In this document: positions 52,901 to 62,345 of the stretch, piece after piece
Numbering within the stretch: position 1 is the first letter of the stretch
How the letters are laid out: each line of letters starts with the position of its first letter
The notes under the pieces: generated by a model
What the model saw: only the letters and a program-made list of their open reading frames with translations
What the model was told of the DNA's origin: nothing
Database searches by the model: none
Source of the DNA: Anisakis pegreffii
Taxonomy: Eukaryota > Nematoda > Chromadorea > Rhabditida > Anisakidae
Reading direction: 5' to 3'
Assembly: GCA_035041965.1 (NCBI GenBank)
Contig: JAPYMA010000835.1
Coordinates: 49,273 to 113,272, forward strand
Length of the DNA stretch: 64,000 bases
Program-made: the position numbers and the translations under genes

Positions 52901-53442
52901 TATTAGGCGATAACATAACTCACCACAAATTCTACGATACATTTGAACATTTGGTTAAGAAAAGATAGCTTACTTATACAATAATAATAAGAAACGAATG
53001 ATCATATTTATCTTTATCGTAAATCACTTGATCGCGAAACACGTGATTCGCGACAAGGATCAAACCAGAATGATCCTCACATGAAAATCAATTTAAAGGC
53101 ACTTATAGATATGAAAGCTTATCTGCCAAGACATACTTCCTCAAGTGACAGCCGTGACACAACGAATATACAAAATCGTCCTTGTCGATGAAAAGTTCGC
53201 GACAAGTTGCCTACAAGAAGGATGAAAATTTAATTTCAGTTGCAACTCGTGATAAGGAGGCGCTCATTACAAACAATCATCACTTTAATATTTGCTGTTA
53301 ACTGATCGTTATTTCAGAGGAACAGTGCGGTTATGGTATCTTAGGTTCGTTAGAGAGCACTAACCTCAAGCCATCTCTGGCATTCATTTGCAGCCATATC
53401 CAAGAAGAAATCCACCTCGTTTTGCTCAAAGCAACGTTGCAT
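14007..53442 (-). CDS. LMO7/LIMCH1/Smash-like CH-PDZ-LIM protein (large multi-exon gene)
   Basis: Placed exons, 5' to 3': 53442-53365, 53210-53137, 52637-52502, 51701-51571, [gap], 44792-44670, 44433-44420, 43883-43672, 42872-42826, 42446-42392, 41761-41644, 40486-40358, 40050-39929, 38193-38106, 30077-29912, 29866-29813, 29761-29589, 29309-29133, 28720-28645, 28229-28012, 27667-27476, 26179-26054, 25460-25281, 25074-24945, 24249-23904, 23203-22772, 22054-21881, 21481-21362, 20759-20697, 20131-20108, 18852-17458, 16941-16799, 16433-16286, 15984-15906, 15505-15410, 14197-14007. Phases agree except at three junctions (after 51571, 24945 and 22772), where small exons are probably missing. The order CH, W-x3-L-x2-W segment, PDZ, LIM matches vertebrate LMO7/LIMCH1, actin- and adherens-junction-associated adaptors. 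C. elegans LIM-8 (PDZ plus LIM, muscle attachment) is the likely nematode relative. Joining the CH part to the rest is inference from family architecture. If wrong, two genes exist here. Confidence 0.82.
17458..18852 (-). CDS. LMO7-like gene: 1.4-kb Ser/Pro/Gly-rich exon
   Basis: This is the longest exon of the gene, open for 465 codons from tatttcag|CGT to TAT|gtatga. An alternative donor, gtacga, would end it at 17470; both are phase 0. The frame starts with a charged helix (RKQLEENREK), then a low-complexity linker with a Gly-rich run (SGVGVGGGDGGAH). It then has an RVxF-like motif KRVTF at 18363-18349, a basic coiled segment (EVEEQEEKITKVERRKETT), an isolated C-x2-C (RCSSCNNLL), and a C-terminal charged region. 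It lies between the PDZ and LIM parts, so it forms the long linker. No enzymatic domain is present. Confidence 0.9.
20108..24249 (-). CDS. LMO7-like gene: disordered linker after the PDZ, 6 exons
   Basis: Exons 24249-23904, 23203-22772, 22054-21881, 21481-21362, 20759-20697 and 20131-20108. The first is basic and Gln-rich (KKQKQQTFKWNP). The second is Ser/Pro/Asp-rich (SRPASTRSPSLSPYDDD) and is the most convincing coding stretch of the group. Exon 21481-21362 has a proline-rich SH3-type segment, KKSPPVPQKPYTTLTPP. Exon 20759-20697 is acidic. Exon 20131-20108 is a 24-bp in-frame microexon with excellent sites (ctccttcag and gtaagt). The junction 22772 to 22054 does not match in phase (1 versus 0), so either a small exon is missing or another donor is used. 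Confidence 0.7.
23603..24390. repeat. Dispersed 20-bp repeat and short degenerate tandem array in an intron
   Basis: The 20-mer aagctacacaggtatgcagc is found exactly at 23603-23622 and 24308-24327. Around the second copy, a GGAYAGCTYC-type unit recurs at 24287, 24334 and 24366 with diverging spacers, giving a small degenerate tandem array. The copies flank coding exon 24249-23904, so they belong to introns of the LMO7-like gene. They probably belong to a larger dispersed repeat family in this genome. Confidence 0.7.
24414..24474. repeat. Imperfect hairpin with 11-bp perfect outer stem
   Basis: AGTAATGTTCA at 24414-24424 pairs perfectly with TGAACATTACT at 24464-24474. An inner ATTAG/CTAAT pair adds to the stem. 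It sits in an intron next to the degenerate tandem array and may be part of the same element. It has no tRNA features. Confidence 0.7.
24945..26179 (-). CDS. LMO7-like gene: PDZ domain, 3 exons
   Basis: Exon 26179-26054 is a Ser-rich leader. Exon 25460-25281 holds the first half of a PDZ domain: the carboxylate-binding loop is YFGFTVAGGKDKDS, followed by LRVETVIRGTPADECGLK. Exon 25074-24945 completes it with AGDLILSINGESVEDR, the alpha-B helix and VEVKIRRPP. The split after GLK, just before the AGDxIL strand, keeps phase 0. In LMO7 proteins the PDZ sits between the CH and LIM domains, as here. It should bind a C-terminal peptide of a junctional or muscle partner. The exon leaves in phase 1 (CCATACG|gtaaag). 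A 53-bp candidate exon at 24768-24716 would bridge phase 1 to phase 0 of the next exon, but its sequence is not convincing. Confidence 0.88.
26888..26911. repeat. Perfect 10-bp hairpin with 4-nt loop
   Basis: AAACTTGCGA at 26888-26897 and TCGCAAGTTT at 26902-26911 are exact reverse complements separated by CTTA, followed on the + strand by a run of ten A. It lies in an intron of the minus-strand gene. No RNA family is recognised. Confidence 0.75.
27476..30077 (-). CDS. LMO7-like gene: Ser/Gln-rich linker, 7 exons before the PDZ domain
   Basis: Exons 30077-29912, 29866-29813, 29761-29589, 29309-29133, 28720-28645, 28229-28012 and 27667-27476 all join in phase (0-1, 1-1, 1-0, 0-0, 0-1, 1-0, 0-0). 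The sequence is low in hydrophobics, with acidic patches (EWNSPREYDDADSAAEK), a Gln run (IQQQQQQHQ in 28229-28012) and a charged stretch near the end (KEEESEEKVKDSF). This looks like a disordered scaffold segment of the kind found in LMO7 proteins. Exon 29761-29589 is open in a second frame over part of its length; the chosen frame uses the acceptor catctgcag and matches both neighbours. Confidence 0.75.
33104..33724 (-). CDS. Gln-rich 207-codon ORF, possible alternative first exon
   Basis: A long open frame lies inside the 8-kb intron between exons 38193-38106 and 30077-29912. From the ATG at 33724 it runs 207 codons to a TTT|gtgagg donor in phase 0, which is the phase the exon at 30077 requires. 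The N-terminus has a Gln run (QQLQQQQQ), a Tyr-rich patch and many Ser/Asn residues, and there is an acidic/basic helix near LDEWCKLIAKKNE. Read without splicing, the frame ends at a TAA at 32999-33001, giving a 241-codon ORF from the same ATG. It most likely provides the N-terminus of a short isoform lacking the CH domain. It could also be an independent nested gene. It has no recognised domain. Confidence 0.5.
38106..44792 (-). CDS. LMO7-like gene: helical linker and W-x3-L-x2-W (DUF4757-like) module, 9 exons
   Basis: Exon 44792-44670 encodes an amphipathic helix (KILDLLNRTVHCAQIAEKR) and may connect through a 14-bp microexon (44433-44420) to 43883-43672, which ends EIVSVLTSIIDQI. Exons 42872-42826, 42446-42392 and 41761-41644 are Ser-rich (YSIGSKSSRSCSP). 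Exon 40486-40358 has NPLQFI followed by a charged coiled-coil segment (REQAKQQIIVTEEQKRLR). Exon 40050-39929 contains AAWQSNLDSWLSKRK, the W-x3-L-x2-W-x2-R/K signature typical of the LMO7/LIMCH1/Smash family. Exon 38193-38106 is acidic and Ser/Thr-rich. All nine join in phase; for 42872-42826 the donor gtgacg (42825) was chosen over gtttgt (42817) because only it fits the next exon. Function is unknown beyond a scaffold role. Confidence 0.75.
41373..41432. repeat. Long inverted repeat: 26-bp arms, 8-nt loop
   Basis: The left arm 41373-41398 and right arm 41407-41432 are reverse complements at 24 of 26 positions. The only mismatch is a CC/CA pair in the middle, and the loop is GATATCTT. It sits in the intron between exons 41761-41644 and 40486-40358. 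It could be a miniature transposon core or a folded RNA; the size would suit a small-RNA hairpin, but nothing further supports that. Confidence 0.85.
44793..51570. other. Long stretch without a supported exon (presumed intron or introns)
   Basis: The CH module leaves in phase 2 and the next placed exon (44792-44670) enters in phase 1, so at least one exon should be hidden here. Candidates such as the frame behind ttcctaatag at 48179 enter in the right phase (TC|A) but have no convincing donor or homology. The rest is AT-rich with scattered short repeats, including the one at 47132-47191. Confidence 0.5.
47132..47191. repeat. 21-bp direct repeat with inverted copy between
   Basis: aaattccgaatgagtttcaat is found at 47132-47152 and identically at 47171-47191. 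Between them, attgaaactcat at 47157-47168 is the reverse complement of the last 12 bp of each copy, so two alternative hairpins can form. Intronic; no known family. Confidence 0.85.
51571..53442 (-). CDS. N-terminal calponin-homology (CH) module, 4 exons
   Basis: The first exon (53442-53365) starts with ATG and ends in ECQRWLE, matching the EARRWIE start of LMO7-type CH domains. Exon 53210-53137 carries DKDDFVYSLCHGCHL, corresponding to the GDKDFRSALENGVLL region. Exon 52637-52502 continues KIVNKILPDC, equivalent to the E-L-I-N-x-I-x-P-G segment, then a helix with KILRNAGVKQIQL like FLRGCEELGLK. Exon 51701-51571 ends near HFSGPYKSF, comparable to the YYNGPYL stretch that follows the CH domain in LMO7. 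Introns are 154, 499 and 800 bp with phases 0, 2 and 0. The domain is divergent: LENGVLLC has become CHGCHLRK. Actin binding is therefore uncertain. The last exon ends in phase 2 at gtaagt. Confidence 0.75.
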
Positions 53443-56400
53443 ATTGAACAATTGCTTGTTAGCTGACGATTTATTGCGATGAAATAAATATCCAATGAGC
53501 GATACTATTCAGTTCTCTTTATTCGTACATGAAATCGGCAATTTCGCCCAATATCAATCAAATACCAAAAAGATAACTCCTTAAAGGACGGTCAATTCAT
53601 AAGCAATTTAGACGAGCACTGTTTCGATGTGAGCATACGTTTCGAGCAATAATTCCTCATTCGTTAGGATACATTCACATAGCCAACAGCAAATGGTAAT
53701 CACGATGATCGCAGAATATATAGCATCGAGTCGCTGCTCAATCAAACAGAACAGTTTTGCGACGAATGTTAGCTATAACTCGTTATTTTGGCTAATAAAG
53801 CATTGCATGTATCAACAAAACGTTGAATAAATATATCAAAATTATCAATAAAGCAAACGCTGTTATTAGGATACTATCAGTGCACTCGTGAATCACAGAT
53901 AACAAAGAAAGAATGCGTGCTATGCGGTAACAGCGCTAAGCTCAAAAAAGACAAATGTAATTATGATGCATCAAAAAGCAGTTCCCACGGCAGAACCGCT
54001 TACCTATTCTGTATTGCACGTAACGAATTGGAGATGAGAGTGAATCTTCGAATGGGAAATACTACTCAATAAGAACTGAATCTCGTCATAAGTCAAATAA
54101 AAACTATTCGATGCAAATTTCAGGTTCACTAAACTCGAAAATTGAACTGTTTCAGTGAGATGTTATGAGGTACCGTTTGCACAGATAGAATTTGATGAAA
54201 CTGCGAGAGGTGTGTCCATAAGAAAGCGCTCGTAGCCATAAATAACTTCAGTGAAATCAACCATAACAATAGAGAAGTGTCACAAACAATATTCTAAATT
54301 AACTCAAATCTTTCGATCAAAATCAAGTACGAATCAGAGATCGGACAGAGCGTTGGGTTCGGTAGGATTCATGAACGAGATAATAAAAAGTTAATTGATG
54401 GAGTGCAAAAGCAAAAATATCCGACAAATTGCTGAAATGAACTTGGACGGGATTGTAAGATGCGTCTTTTATGATCGTCTAATTGAAATCTTTTCGTATG
54501 CAGGAACAGTGAATGCGTATTGGTTTATGAGGATCATTTCAAAGAGATTGCACCATTTCACCGATATGCGTGATTATAGCCTTCGTAATGAGTGGACGAC
54601 AACGTTACTTCGGACGCCTTAAGGGAAACAAAGTCACCGGTTGAAATGCCTCCTCTCTCTTTCAATAGAGAAATTGATGACAAGATGATTTACAAGTAAC
54701 AAGTGAACAACTTGTAAGAAAGAATTTATTCTGTTTCGAATGATGATACGAGTGATGAATCACATATGAAAAGTTCGAAGTTCGATGATGTATATAAAAA
54801 CTTCATCTATATGAAGGTCAAACTGTTTACAAATAAGAAAACCTTAAAGAAATGGAACATTTCCTTCAAAAACGTGCCCAACATGTGACACCATAGGTGA
54901 CATTTCCTTGCAGAGAAAGTAATGAAACATTGAAAAGTGAAATTCCCAATTCACAAGAATAAGTCTTTCGGTCTAATAGCACTCTGTGCAAAATTTCGCA
55001 CCAAAAAATGGTTTAGAGAGGATCTGCGTCAAATTTTCTTTCGGCTCACGAGCAGTAATGTAAGGTTTCTAAATTTCTAAATTCCTTTCTAAGTTCAAAT
55101 TTCTTGGTTTCACCTTCCTAAGATCATCAAAAACAAAACAATCAAGCTGAAAACACACACCATCTAGATTCAACCTCATTGTTAGATGAAACAATTATCT
55201 AACCCGGCGACCTTTTAGCGTAATTTTTTTTCGAGGAAAATTTCACAGAGATTTCTCCTAGGCTGGATGCTACCTTGCTGAGGCTTGAGCCCTTGGAAAT
55301 TCCAAGAATCCAAAATCGTCGCCACAAGCCAGGAGCGAGTTGACGCAATTTGATTTCAAACTAACTTTTTTGCAGCGAAAACGTCGCTGCTAGACCAAAT
55401 GGCATATGATTTTGAGCTGTGACCTCAGAATTTTAATAATCGAAAATATTTATCAACTTAATGTACACGCTGGCAAGGCTTCCAGCACGAGCTAATAGTA
55501 AACTGAAAAAACACAATTATATTTCATAAAGAATTTACATGAAATCGAATTCTTCCCAAATCATCATAAGTACAAATATCGCGCAATCGTTGTATACGGC
55601 AAATGAATTGCACATGCATTGATAATAACTGAACAGGATATGGGTTTGATCAGAATCCCATCGAATCTACTTTTTGAGAATTACGAAACTCGGTACTCTG
55701 AAGGAAACTAAAAATTGCTCGACTGGAATTCAACCAACCGTTCCGAAGGTTATCGAAAATCCGCAAAAAATAATGTTCGGACTCAATAATCCCACTGGAA
55801 TCCGGCCGAACTTCGGCCACTATTTGAATATGTAGTTTTTTTTTCGTGCACCATTTCGTGCACTAAGTGTCAGTCATTCCGTTCGAAAGTTTGTGTCAGT
55901 AAATGAACAGGTATGCTCTATTTGAAACTGATGTCTATGTTATTAGCATAATGATTGAAGACTGCATTTGTTCGTCGTTTTGTTTTGTGCTGAAAGCATT
56001 CAATGCCGTTAGACAAGGTCACATTTGGAATGATACGAAGTTGTTCTCGCGTCCTATGGATCCAATTACATCTCCAAGCTTTCATAGGATTTATCCGAAT
56101 TCATAAACGGTTACCTTTACGATCAACATCTTACTTCGTGCACAATAGTAAGAATGCTACTGCATTCACGACAGTAAATTCAATTACATTTATTAAACTC
56201 ATCCAGCCGATTCAATCAAACCACCTGACCATCGAAAAGAACTTAGTAAAGGTTGGGAACCGTCTTTGAGAATCATCTGAGAACTGAGATTCCGTTAACG
56301 TCATATCAACCAAATGCTGTGCACACTTTCCAAATGAACTTATGCTTAAAGATGATGAGAAGTCAATTCGGAACAAGTTCAAAGTTTCGAATATCGGCAA

Positions 56401-57421
56401 CATCGCTCAATAAAATGAGCATATTAGTTGACAATGAATGCGAAAAAAGAAATTGTTTCACAAATCAAACTAATTCAATAATTCGAAGTGACAGTCGTCA
56501 TGAACAATAATTTTGACACTTGACCCTATTACTAATCAAAAAATGCAGATGATAAAGGGAATTCGGGAAACGATTTTTGAGAAAAGATGAATGGCGGATG
56601 GATAAATCATTCGAAGGCAGTGGATGAATTTCATCAAATTGACCAATCGTGTCAGTTGGAAATTTTCACATTCACCCATTGTCATCGGCGTACCGCAGAA
56701 TAACGGAAATCATAACGACGAAAACAAATATTCGAAAATAAAAACTATGAGACAGAATTTCCGTTTATTTTTGTTCCAAAAAAAATGCTTTCATTTTATC
56801 CTCAATAAAACCAGGTGATTGGGCCACGAGAAGGTTTTCATATCGAGAAGATATTCTCCGTTCTGCTCGCATGAAACACCACTTTCCAATCGATAACACC
56901 AACGAACGAGCTCGACTATGATCACAATGAGAATTGCGCAGACGTTCCTTTTATGATTCGATATTTATTTGAGTGTTCCGATAGTGTACCTTTGCGAGGT
57001 CGAAGCGATATGATGCTTTGAGCGAAACACGCACCAAGTCAGCAGTTAACCATAATTCGATTTTCTGCTGAACATCACCTCATTCGAAAGAAATCACATC
57101 GTTGTGATGTGTATCAACTGGCAATGAAGTGAGTGAATGAGTGTAAATGCGGAACGACACAGGAATGAATTAACTGAAATGTGAAGCGCGAGTCAAAGAG
57201 TCAAAAATTAACATGGTTTAGGTGGGAGAGGTGAATATTGTTGGTTGGTAGTGAAATGCTTGCGAAAATAATACGACTGATCAATGAAATGACCTTGATG
57301 CAAATTTACTGGCAACAATATAAGAGAAGAAACACAGATGTAATGATAAAGTATAATATTAGAATTATGAAGACGAACCATAATTCTTAATCAATTAACG
57401 ACGACTCGATAGCTAAATGAG
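53443..57421. other. Upstream flank of the LMO7-like gene; no confident gene
   Basis: The promoter of the minus-strand gene should lie near 53.45-54 kb. A short + strand ATG frame at 54398-54454 ends at a good donor (ATT|gtaaga) but has no phase-compatible partner. Positions 55200-55450 look like degenerate repeat sequence without coding potential. Nothing else could be supported. Confidence 0.4.
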
Positions 57422-57528
57422 AATTCCGTGCGTGGAGCGATAGATTTAATTGCGCAATTCGCAGTGCACTTCAGCAATTGCAACACGAAAATCAAAGAAT
57501 GCCATTACCTTGGAAAGATATTCAATGA
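57422..57528 (+). CDS. Weak candidate terminal exon of an unknown + strand gene
   Basis: The frame reads RAWSDRFNCAIRSALQQLQ, then HENQRMPLPWKDIQ and a TGA stop. The composition is unlike random AT-rich frames, with three Trp and an amphipathic helix. An AATAAA lies downstream at 57651-57656. Against it, the only possible acceptor (aaatgag) is poor, and no upstream exon was found. It may be a fragment of a gene whose other exons I cannot see, or chance. No family is recognised. Confidence 0.25.
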
Positions 57529-58287
57529 AGTTCTTTATCGAATTATTGTTTCCGAACCATTCACACAAATAACTTCTACGATTAATCAATTTGAAGAAAA
57601 CAAAATTTTAACAAAAAGTTTCGTAAATGAAATGACAACACCAATGACACAATAAAAAAGCTCTCTGCAAACGACTAGGCTTTACTGTGTTCTATTGAAT
57701 GCAACTACCTAACCACCTCTAAATACAAAAGCAACGAAGTGTTGCTTTTTCCATTGATGTTGTCACTGTGACTAGCACCAATGTGAGTATGCGTGGAGTG
57801 CAACAGAAATTTGGTGTAATCATGAAACTGGATATTAGTATTACTTGTATTCGTATTAAATTTGCTGCTGATGGTGAGAATGAATGTGGAACGATCGATG
57901 AGTTTTTGCTACTTTGCAAAAAACATTTTATTAATGATGGTGGTAATAACGGCAATGATTAACTGTTCGTTAAATTTCAGCTTATCGAATACTGCTGTGT
58001 AAATGAAAATGATTCTCATAGGTGGCCATTTCTTCCTGATTGTGAGAGAAATTTGCGGAGGAAATTGGCAAATCACTGCTGACAGGCCACTCTTCATATT
58101 TTCGCCATGAATGTTCGACAAAATTTTCAAAATGCTCGTTTGATCACTAGAAAGTGATTCATTTCATACCACCGACAAACTATTTGCTGCAAATTCATTG
58201 ATCACTTGATCAGTTTTTTAATTCTCTCCTGACTTGTTAAAAGGGTCATAGACAATGATTATCAGGGACGAAATTCGTATTATGGCT

Positions 58288-59153
58288 GGGGACCTCGGAA
58301 GTGCGGTCGCCTTGAAAATGTCCGGAAAAAGAAACGAGATGGGAAACCTCAGGGAAAACTCCACCTCGTCCACAGTTCCCGAATTCTCACGAAAATGTAA
58401 CGTTTGAAGTGGAGTCAGGAGAATCTTGGAAACAGAAATATGTTTTCGAAAAGCATCGAAACAAAGCAATTGGTAGGATAGAACAGAGCTAACCGTAAAG
58501 TCAGAATTTGGTTTTAAGAGTAATACTTTAATGAAACAAACGAGAAAATCAACTATGCATAGCCTTTGACAAGAGAAAGCAAACAATGGAAACATAGTAA
58601 TATGTACTTCAACTAAGAAGAAGCATAATAAAACAATTTGAACTGAAAAACAACATCTATGAAATGTTTAAAAAAATCACCTTTCAAGTGAAAAAAATCC
58701 CGGATATACATCTCACCTCATTTCTATCCTCAGCCTTTCAAGTTCCTCATGCCCATTCCTGTTATCGATTACCAGGCTGACTTAATCATCTCTAAATTTA
58801 ATCCCCCCCCCTCTTTATTCTGGAGTTAATTTTATCGCACCGCTAAATGTGTTTCATAATATGCAATACGTTGGTAGCAGTAAGCGGTGATGGGCACCGA
58901 GGTGTAAAGAAGCAGACGAAAACATCGCTTTCATTGGGTACTTCTTACGTTATTGTCTAGATACATCCATGTTATCAGATTTAGCAAGAGAAAAAGTACC
59001 AAAGTACCGCTCCGCCGATTTTTTTGTCAAGAGCGAAAAAGTGTGCAGTTGTGAGGTGCATCCTTCTAACACAGATGAGCAAAAATTTCTCCTCGGGAAC
59101 CTCGTAAATGCCGTCGCCTTGTAAAATGTTGGAGACGGGTAAGAGGGAACGGG
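58288..59153. repeat. Pair of diverged dispersed-repeat copies
   Basis: Positions 58288-58354 (GGGGACCTCGGAAGTGCGGT onward) and 59093-59153 (CGGGAACCTCGTAAATGCCG onward) share the core GTCGCCTTG-AAAATG and many flanking bases. Both are richer in G and C than their surroundings, as expected for old transposon fragments. The family was not identified. Confidence 0.6.
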
Positions 59154-60135
59154 ATTCCCGAAATTTCAGGCTCTTTGCAACACACTATCGTGGGTAAAAT
59201 GCGAAGTGTTGGATGAAAGTATGACGTTCAGCCATACGGCCAAAGGGCGTGAAGGGGAGCACAGAACATGAGATCGTGAGATCCTGTGGCATGTGATGAT
59301 GCGGTGTTAATTGATTTCACAATATTTGGCCGAGATATTGCGAAATGTGCTCATGCTGAAGAGTTATTCGAACTGAACGATGATGCAGTATCAATCGGTA
59401 CTCATGAATCTCATTCTTTCTCAAAAGAACATTCCGCATTTATACCTTCTCCGCTTATTTTGGAGCTTCATCTCATGAATTTTTGAATATCAAGCGTTCT
59501 TTGAACAAATCAAATTAGCCGAATAAAAGATTTACTGCACCTTATTAAACTAAGTTTTGTCGAAAAATACGGCGATTGTTATGCAATTCATTTAAGATTA
59601 TAAAATTAGTTTCATGCAGAAGTATTTCTCTTCAATATCACGTTGAGTTGTCTGAATGTCAAACGTAGCATATATCTCACCACGTTCTAAAAAATTCCTC
59701 AAAAAACATTGTTCATGATTATGTAGTTTGGAGAGGAAGAAAAAATAAGAATCAAAATTGATAAGATCTAAAATGAAGTTCGACGTGCTACATAAACATC
59801 GCATACCGTTCAACAAGAAACACTCACATTGCATAACATTCTAATGATACAAATTCATTGGCTGATCAACAGTCCATAATCATCACAGAAAATGTTGAGC
59901 GCTATATAATGCAAGCAAGTATATGCCGCACAAATGAGTACGACTCACAAGGAAATCGCTTTTTATGAGTGATGAAATGGTTAGCAATTAATGCTGCAGC
60001 TTAGACTAGAAGAGAACTCATCTAATAGTAGGAAAAAAAGATCTAGGCGAACATCGCGAACAAATCTGTCGACGGAAAGCTCCAAAAATATATCATCCTT
60101 TAAGGATTAGCTCAACCTCAGAAGTAATTTTTCAG

Positions 60136-60236
60136 TCAGCTGTTAGCAATCTTGTTTCGTATAAGCGAACTTGATTTGGCTGATCTTCAAAATGCTAATC
60201 GCCAATTGGAAAATGCAAATAGAAACCTTACAAACG
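60136..60236 (+). CDS. Candidate coiled-coil exon on the + strand
   Basis: After a strong acceptor (aatttttcag) a single open frame (phase 2 entry) encodes RISELDLADLQNANRQLENA, then NRNLTN, and ends at ACG|gtactt in phase 1. Hydrophobic residues are spaced in heptads (L, L, L, A, L), as in a coiled coil. A possible following exon begins at 60312 after attcag. In the required phase it ends within about 27 codons; the better-looking frame (EISLLRYKQLLKPLG) is out of phase. The parent gene is not identifiable. Confidence 0.4.
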
Positions 60237-60312
60237 GTACTTGTTAATAGGCGGTTCCTTGCTTCGGTTCATTGCAACGATCGTTTGCCTAAATCAGTTC
60301 TGGTCATTCAGT

Positions 60313-62345
60313 CACATGCGAATGCAGCCGAGATTTCACTGCTCCGCTACAAACAGCTCTTAAAGCCTCTGGGCTAGCGAACTTGGCGTTTTGAATCACT
60401 CGACGCAATTAACGAATTCTTTCATTGACTGAATGAACGACGAGATAAAGTTATATCTATTCGAAATTCGCAGCTGAGATGACCACCATAAATCATCATA
60501 CTTTCACCATTATAAATCGTTAAAACGTCGGTTGTGCGACGGATTGGCGGACCTCTTCGAGATAATTGTTATGCCTTTTCAGTCCGACAATACACGCTGG
60601 TCGAATTATCGTCGCAAAAAAATTTTTGCGGAAATTTCAATTGAAATGCCCGTCCGTGATTTTGTTAAATTGCTCTTCATATTAACGCTTCAAACGTAAA
60701 TTACCGAAGAAGGATTTAACAGGTAACCCGAATAACCGGCAACTCATAATGAGGGAACATAATTGATCCCGTTCCAAGTTTTGAAAATCCGTAATCACTG
60801 GAATCACTGAGGAAAATGCAATTATAGAAAGGGCAATTAACTTCGTGAAAGTATCCTTATAGTGATATAATCAGTATTGCTTAGGCGATCTAACTGTATG
60901 TCTAGCAATTATCGGTGAGAGTCTCCTCAGAAACGGATAGGTATTATGAGAAGAATGTAATGCAAGTGCAAACTTTTATTCTGAAACGAGTATGATAATT
61001 CGCAATGGCTGAGGTGATGAAAACACCCGAACTGATTACTCGTCACATCAATCAAAATAAATGTAATTAGAAACGATCAAATTTATGCATTTTTGATGGT
61101 ATGAAGATGATACACGTAAAAAGTCTTCATAAAGGATGTTCACTAGTAATCGCATAACAAAGAAAAGCGTTAGCAAATAATGTCGTCAGGTAACTTCATC
61201 ACATGGACGGATACTTCATGGATGGTGAGTCTACACCCACGATAACTAATTTACTTCAGTTTCTTAGAGAAAACACATCTCCTTTCAACTGATTCAAATT
61301 CAGTTCATTCGAAGGTTTATAAGAAAGTGATTACTCAGCGAAATGCATTACTCAATAGACCAGAACGGTCATCACACATCGATAGAAATCATACCATGAA
61401 TTAGACCGCAATCGATTTCACTCATGTCTCATGAAAAATTGCCCACAAAAAATCCTTTCATCGCTTTCAAAGTGCATGGTCATAAAAATCAGAATAAATA
61501 CTTTTTCAACCACCTAATGTTATGAAATAAACTGATCCCTTTCTAATCAGTTCGGATGTTTTACGCATTAAAGTACTCTTACAAGTTCGCTCTGGTGATA
61601 AAAAGATGCAAATCTGTAATTTTTCTTCAGCGATAAGCTCCTTGAACTGATCATGATAAGAATTATGCTAGTGCGTCAGATGACAATTAGTAAGTTTTCC
61701 TCGCACTCGTTTTCCTCGTAGCGTGACTATCATTGAATGAGGAGTGTTTGATCTTGCGGAATGAGAAATTTGGTATTTGTAATGTATTTTGATGCAATCA
61801 GTACGGCATCGTTCACCTTAATTCGATCACTTTCACTTCAAATTCTCGTCACTATTCTTCCATCAACCAAAAGAAACACTCAACTTTTCAAGGACACTTT
61901 ACAGCATCGTTCTACAAATGTGAATTAAAAAAAAAACGAGGTGTCAATAAACAAACCGATAGCAAAACGTGATGAGAACGAATGAGAAGTATTCATTGAG
62001 GATTTACTGCGGCAATAATTTGAACGACTTCAGGACACCCAAAGCAACTCGTTCATTTTACCTTATCTGATAAATTCACAGCATTTCATTTGATTCACAA
62101 AGCGATGGAACTGCTCTGCTTTGCGAAACAATGCATCATTTCCCTATAACATTTCACAGATTGAATTCGCATCCGCAAGGAAAATATATGAATTGTTGAT
62201 AGAATCTGCACGTTTTCTTGAAACTTGCGATGGAATTTCATAAAGAATATGCCATCAAACTCCGCACATTTGATTGGTATGTTGACCATCAATCGATATT
62301 TAACTGGAGATCGAAATTTCTGCCAATACCGCATTTAAACCCCTT
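60313..62345. other. Non-coding stretch between the coiled-coil candidate and the hAT-like element
   Basis: No exon with matching splice sites and recognisable protein sequence was found on either strand, apart from the uncertain continuation at 60312. The sequence is AT-rich with stops in all frames at normal density. Confidence 0.4.

Noticed and set aside
59286..59486. + strand 66-codon frame (CDDAVLIDFTIFGRDIA...)
   Set aside because: It is next to the diverged repeat copy, without splice sites or family match; probably repeat-derived.
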